Assembly: GCF_026241895.1 (NCBI RefSeq)
Contig: NZ_JAPJIV010000005.1
Location: forward strand, 209,078 to 273,077
Source of the DNA: Pseudomonas sp. RIT-562
GTDB taxonomy: Bacteria; Pseudomonadota; Gammaproteobacteria; Pseudomonadales; Pseudomonadaceae
DNA: 64,000 nucleotides
Direction: 5' to 3'
Below are positions 61,606-64,000 of the stretch, one piece after another. The position numbers and the translations under genes are program-made. Position 1 is the first letter of the stretch. Every line of letters starts with the position of its first letter. Below the pieces are notes generated by a model that had not been told where the DNA came from, made no database searches, and saw nothing but the letters and a program-made list of their open reading frames with translations.

Positions 61606-62459
61606 AAATTTGTCTGTTTAACGATAACCGTTTGGGCCTGATTGAGGGCGACATTGTCTATGACGTTTCCCAAGCACTGCGTATTTTGTCACCTGCCCGT
61701 TATCCGTTTCCGCGCCATGACCTGCTGATCGCTAACCTGGCCGAGCTACGCCCCGAAATCTCGCTTGCCAAGGGAAGCGCAGCGGTCTTCAAGTTAAGCG
61801 ATGTCGAGCTGCTTAGCCCCGTCGGTAACCCAGGCAAAATTGTGGCTGCGCCTGTCAACTATCAAGCTCACCTTGATGAAGCCATCGCAGACACGGAGAC
61901 GTTTACACGTGCCAATGTCCGAAAAATCCAGGAGACGGGCCTCTTCCTGAAAGCTACCAGCTCGCTGATCGGTGTCAGTAAACCGATTGTGATTAATCTT
62001 CCAGAGCGCCGTACCGATCACGAAATCGAGCTAGTCGCTGTTATTGGCAAGCGTGCCAAGGATGTGAAGGCGAAAGACGCACTGGCCTATGTTGCCGGAT
62101 ACAGCATTGGCCTGGACATCACGATCCGCGGGCCTGAAGAGCGAAGCTTGCGCAAATCGTTGGACACTTACTCGGTGTTGGGGCCATGGCTTGTCACGGC
62201 TGATGAGCTCAGCGACCCACAGGGCTTGGAGTTGCTGCTGGAGGTTAATGGTGAGAAACGCCAGCACGCCAATACTCGGGATTTGATCATGAACGTGGCA
62301 GAGCTGATCGAATTCGCCTCGACCTATTACACACTTGAGCCGGGTGATTTGTTGTACACCGGAACGCCCGAAGGTGTGGGTCCCATTGTTCACGGTGATC
62401 AGATCAAAGCACGAATTGAAGGGATTGGTGAAATTGTTGTCGAGGTCGTGTCGTCATGA
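61602..62459 (+). CDS. FAH-family maleylpyruvate hydrolase (HbzF-like)
   Basis: A 285-residue fumarylacetoacetate-hydrolase-family enzyme starting MKICLFNDNRLGLIEGD. It has NYQAHLDEA, then TDHEIELVAVIGKRAKDV, GYSIGLDITIRGPEERSL and the C-terminal YYTLEPGDLLYTGTPEGVGPI. After gentisate dioxygenase such an enzyme can hydrolyse maleylpyruvate directly to maleate and pyruvate, as HbzF does. No glutathione-dependent maleylpyruvate isomerase gene is seen nearby, and a maleate-hydratase pair is, which supports direct hydrolysis. It is coupled by 4-nt overlaps to both neighbours. Confidence 0.85.
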   Translation: MKICLFNDNRLGLIEGDIVYDVSQALRILSPARYPFPRHDLLIANLAELRPEISLAKGSAAVFKLSDVELLSPVGNPGKIVAAPVNYQAHLDEAIADTETFTRANVRKIQETGLFLKATSSLIGVSKPIVINLPERRTDHEIELVAVIGKRAKDVKAKDALAYVAGYSIGLDITIRGPEERSLRKSLDTYSVLGPWLVTADELSDPQGLELLLEVNGEKRQHANTRDLIMNVAELIEFASTYYTLEPGDLLYTGTPEGVGPIVHGDQIKARIEGIGEIVVEVVSS

Positions 62460-63631
62460 GCCTACAAGATCCAATTGTAATCATTGGGGGGGGCATTGGT
62501 GGTCTGGCAGCAGCGCTGGCACTCTCACATAAGGGCTTCAAAACGCTCTTGATCGAACAGGCCGAAGAGTTTCGCGAAGTCGGTGCGGGGATCCAGGTGG
62601 GCCCTAACGGTTTTCGCGTGTTGGAGACGCTCGGCGTTGCTGATCAAGTACGCGAACTGACCGTGTTACCCGATGATTTGATCTTCATGGACAGTGTCAG
62701 CGCTGAGATGGTTACCACCATCCCGACAGGCGCAGCGTTTCGGGAACGTTTCAAGTATCCCTACGCCTTGGTGCATCGTGCGGACCTGCATTCGGTTCTT
62801 CTGGCCGCGTGTCGCGAGTCCGCTGATGTCGAATTCAGGATCGCCACAAAAGTGGTGGGCTACGAAGATGATGGCCTGTCCGTATGCGTGACCACTGACC
62901 AAGGTGAAACCATTCGGGGTTGCGCACTGATTGGCGCAGATGGATTGTGGTCGAAAGTCAGAGAGAAAATTGTCGGTGACGGTGCGCCTGTGGTCTCCGG
63001 GCACATTGCGTACCGGGCGGTGTTGCCCATTGAGGACGTGCCGCTTGAGTTTCGACGCAACTCGATGATTCTTTGGGGGGGGCCAAAGTCCCACCTGGTC
63101 CAGTACCCGCTTCGAGGTGGAAAACTATTCAACCTGGTGGCAGTCTTCCACAGCGACCGCTATGTAGAGGGTTGGAACACCGAGGGCGACCCTGAAGAAT
63201 TACGCCGTCGGTTTGCCGGCACGTGTGACACCGTACAAACGCTCCTGTCCAAAATTGAAAGCTGGCGGATGTGGGTATTGTGCGATCGTGAACCCGTGAA
63301 AAACTGGAGTCAGGGACGTACCACACTTCTGGGCGATGCAGCGCATCCCATGTTGCAATACCTTGCACAAGGGGCGTGTATGGCGATGGAGGATGGCGTC
63401 GTACTCGCACAGGAGATCGAAAAGTGTCAGGGTGATTTTGAGTCGGCTTTTAAAGCCTATCAGGCTCGCCGATACCTTCGCACGGGCCGTTGTCAGGTCA
63501 TGGCACGTGTTCATGGTGAGTTCTACCACGCCGAGGGAGTTGCGGCCGAACTACGTAACAACATGCTCGGCACCCGTACTCCTGAACAGGCGTATGCCGG
63601 TCTCTCTTGGTTGTATGACGCGGTAATTTAG
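62456..63631 (+). CDS. 3-Hydroxybenzoate 6-monooxygenase (FAD)
   Basis: A 391-residue class A flavoprotein hydroxylase: GGGIGG at residues 11-16, GADGLWSKVR at 160-169 and GDAAHP at 293-298. The family of 3-hydroxybenzoate 6-hydroxylases has this length and the AHPMLQYLAQGACMAMED motif after the flavin site. It adds the para OH to make gentisate using NADH. The alternative, salicylate 5-type hydroxylation, uses a different protein family. It overlaps the hydrolase gene by 4 nt; the OprD porin gene follows after about 100 nt. Confidence 0.88.
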   Translation: MSLQDPIVIIGGGIGGLAAALALSHKGFKTLLIEQAEEFREVGAGIQVGPNGFRVLETLGVADQVRELTVLPDDLIFMDSVSAEMVTTIPTGAAFRERFKYPYALVHRADLHSVLLAACRESADVEFRIATKVVGYEDDGLSVCVTTDQGETIRGCALIGADGLWSKVREKIVGDGAPVVSGHIAYRAVLPIEDVPLEFRRNSMILWGGPKSHLVQYPLRGGKLFNLVAVFHSDRYVEGWNTEGDPEELRRRFAGTCDTVQTLLSKIESWRMWVLCDREPVKNWSQGRTTLLGDAAHPMLQYLAQGACMAMEDGVVLAQEIEKCQGDFESAFKAYQARRYLRTGRCQVMARVHGEFYHAEGVAAELRNNMLGTRTPEQAYAGLSWLYDAVI

Positions 63632-63637
63632 AAATCC

Positions 63638-63687
63638 AGTGACGATCAATTATTCAACGGTGCTCAGTTGCCGGGTTGATCGTCGCT
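63638..63687 (+). other. Long stem-loop between the hydroxylase and the porin gene
   Basis: AGTGACGATCAA (63638-63649) pairs with TTGATCGTCGCT (63676-63687), 12 bp with one G-T wobble and a 26-nt loop. It may reduce read-through from the gentisate operon into the porin gene. There is no T-run directly after it. Confidence 0.45.
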
Positions 63688-63735
63688 TTCAGCTGCACGC
63701 AATGATCATTCTATAAAAATAAAAAGGGTGAAATC

Positions 63736-64000
63736 GTGAACAACAAAAATTGCGCGCCACTCGTGTGGCCGGCGTTACTGTATTTTTGTGCGCCGGGCTT
63801 GGCATGGGCTGAGGATTCGGATTTTTTTAAAGATTCAACCGCTACACTGCAAGCCAGAAATTACTACTTTCAACGCAACTACTTAGATATTCGTGGGACC
63901 GAGAAACCCAAGGCTGAAGAGTGGGCTCAAGGCTTCATTCTTAATTTCAAATCCGGTTATACCCCAGGTACTGTTGGGTTTGGTATCGATGCTGTTGCCA
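63736..64000 (+). CDS. OprD-family outer-membrane porin, start (runs off the right edge)
   Basis: The first 88 residues of an OprD/BenF-type porin, GTG start with AAGGGTG upstream. A signal peptide ends near PGLAWAED. The mature start, DFFKDSTATLQARNYYFQRN, and AEEWAQGFILNFKSGYTPGTVGFGIDA, is the family signature. It should carry the aromatic acid across the outer membrane. The rest lies outside the window. Confidence 0.88.
   Translation, partial: MNNKNCAPLVWPALLYFCAPGLAWAEDSDFFKDSTATLQARNYYFQRNYLDIRGTEKPKAEEWAQGFILNFKSGYTPGTVGFGIDAVA

Overview
The window reads as a Pseudomonas chromosome, probably of the fluorescens/putida side of the genus. This is judged from GC-rich codon use, the OprD porin, the AAHS transporters and the Pseudomonas-type integrative and conjugative element (ICE). 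It has two halves. Roughly 1-33.2 kb is the conserved core of a PFGI-1/ICEclc-family ICE, and roughly 33.4-64 kb is an aromatic-compound catabolic region. No ribosomal RNA, tRNA, CRISPR array, integrase or complete insertion sequence is visible.

ICE core. Nearly all genes are on the minus strand, so the functional order runs from right to left. First come alpA, parA, a small ORF, a ParB-like gene and a DUF2857 gene (the last two correspond to ICEclc BisD and BisC), then the STY4528 replication gene. Next are the TIGR03761, DUF3158, ssb, topB and STY4534/DUF3577 processing genes, a RadC-like gene and the PilL-N lipoprotein. The mating apparatus follows: TIGR03759, SLT transglycosylase, TIGR03765, TraD coupling ATPase, TIGR03747, RAQPRD, TIGR03758/03745/03750/03746/03749/03752/03751, the VirB4-like ATPase, TIGR03756, TIGR03755 and a TraG that runs off the left edge. 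Two variable slots interrupt it. One at 3.7-5.8 kb holds an XRE regulator, a QslA-like protein and a zeta-toxin pair. The other at 13.6-14.2 kb holds a plus-strand membrane protein. The relaxase and integrase must lie outside the window to the left. No att site was found near 33 kb, so whether the catabolic half is ICE cargo or flanking chromosome is open.

The ICE non-coding DNA is unusually structured. About 850 bp between topB and the DUF3577 gene holds at least fourteen hairpins, including a 19-bp stem whose loop can pair with a neighbouring loop. topB has a hairpin that buries its ribosome-binding site. The alpA promoter carries two 13-bp palindromic boxes two helical turns apart, and a perfect 22-bp inverted repeat sits behind the replication gene.

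Catabolic region. An MCP is followed by four blocks. (A) 35.4-40.4 kb: an SphA/MetA-type outer-membrane protein, two MpaB/Lcp-like oxygenase paralogues, and a PucR-type regulator between them, with an identical 16-bp motif upstream of both oxygenases. (B) 40.4-49.6 kb: a six-gene operon (AAHS transporter, FAH hydrolase, IclR regulator, MhpA-like hydroxylase, VOC extradiol dioxygenase, aldehyde dehydrogenase) divergent from a FUSC exporter. (C) 49.6-55.8 kb: a decayed aldehyde dehydrogenase, then a GMC oxidoreductase, aldehyde dehydrogenase and carotenoid/lignostilbene-type oxygenase operon. (D) 56-64 kb: a 3-hydroxybenzoate/gentisate pathway with 3-hydroxybenzoate 6-hydroxylase, gentisate dioxygenase, maleylpyruvate hydrolase and a LeuCD-like maleate hydratase, plus an IclR regulator, AAHS transporter and OprD porin.

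Together blocks A-D look like a route that oxidises and cleaves an unsaturated side chain on a meta-hydroxylated ring (stilbenoid or alkenyl-phenol type). The aldehydes would be oxidised to aromatic acids and the rings opened by two separate pathways. The substrate is an inference; the enzyme families are read from the sequence.
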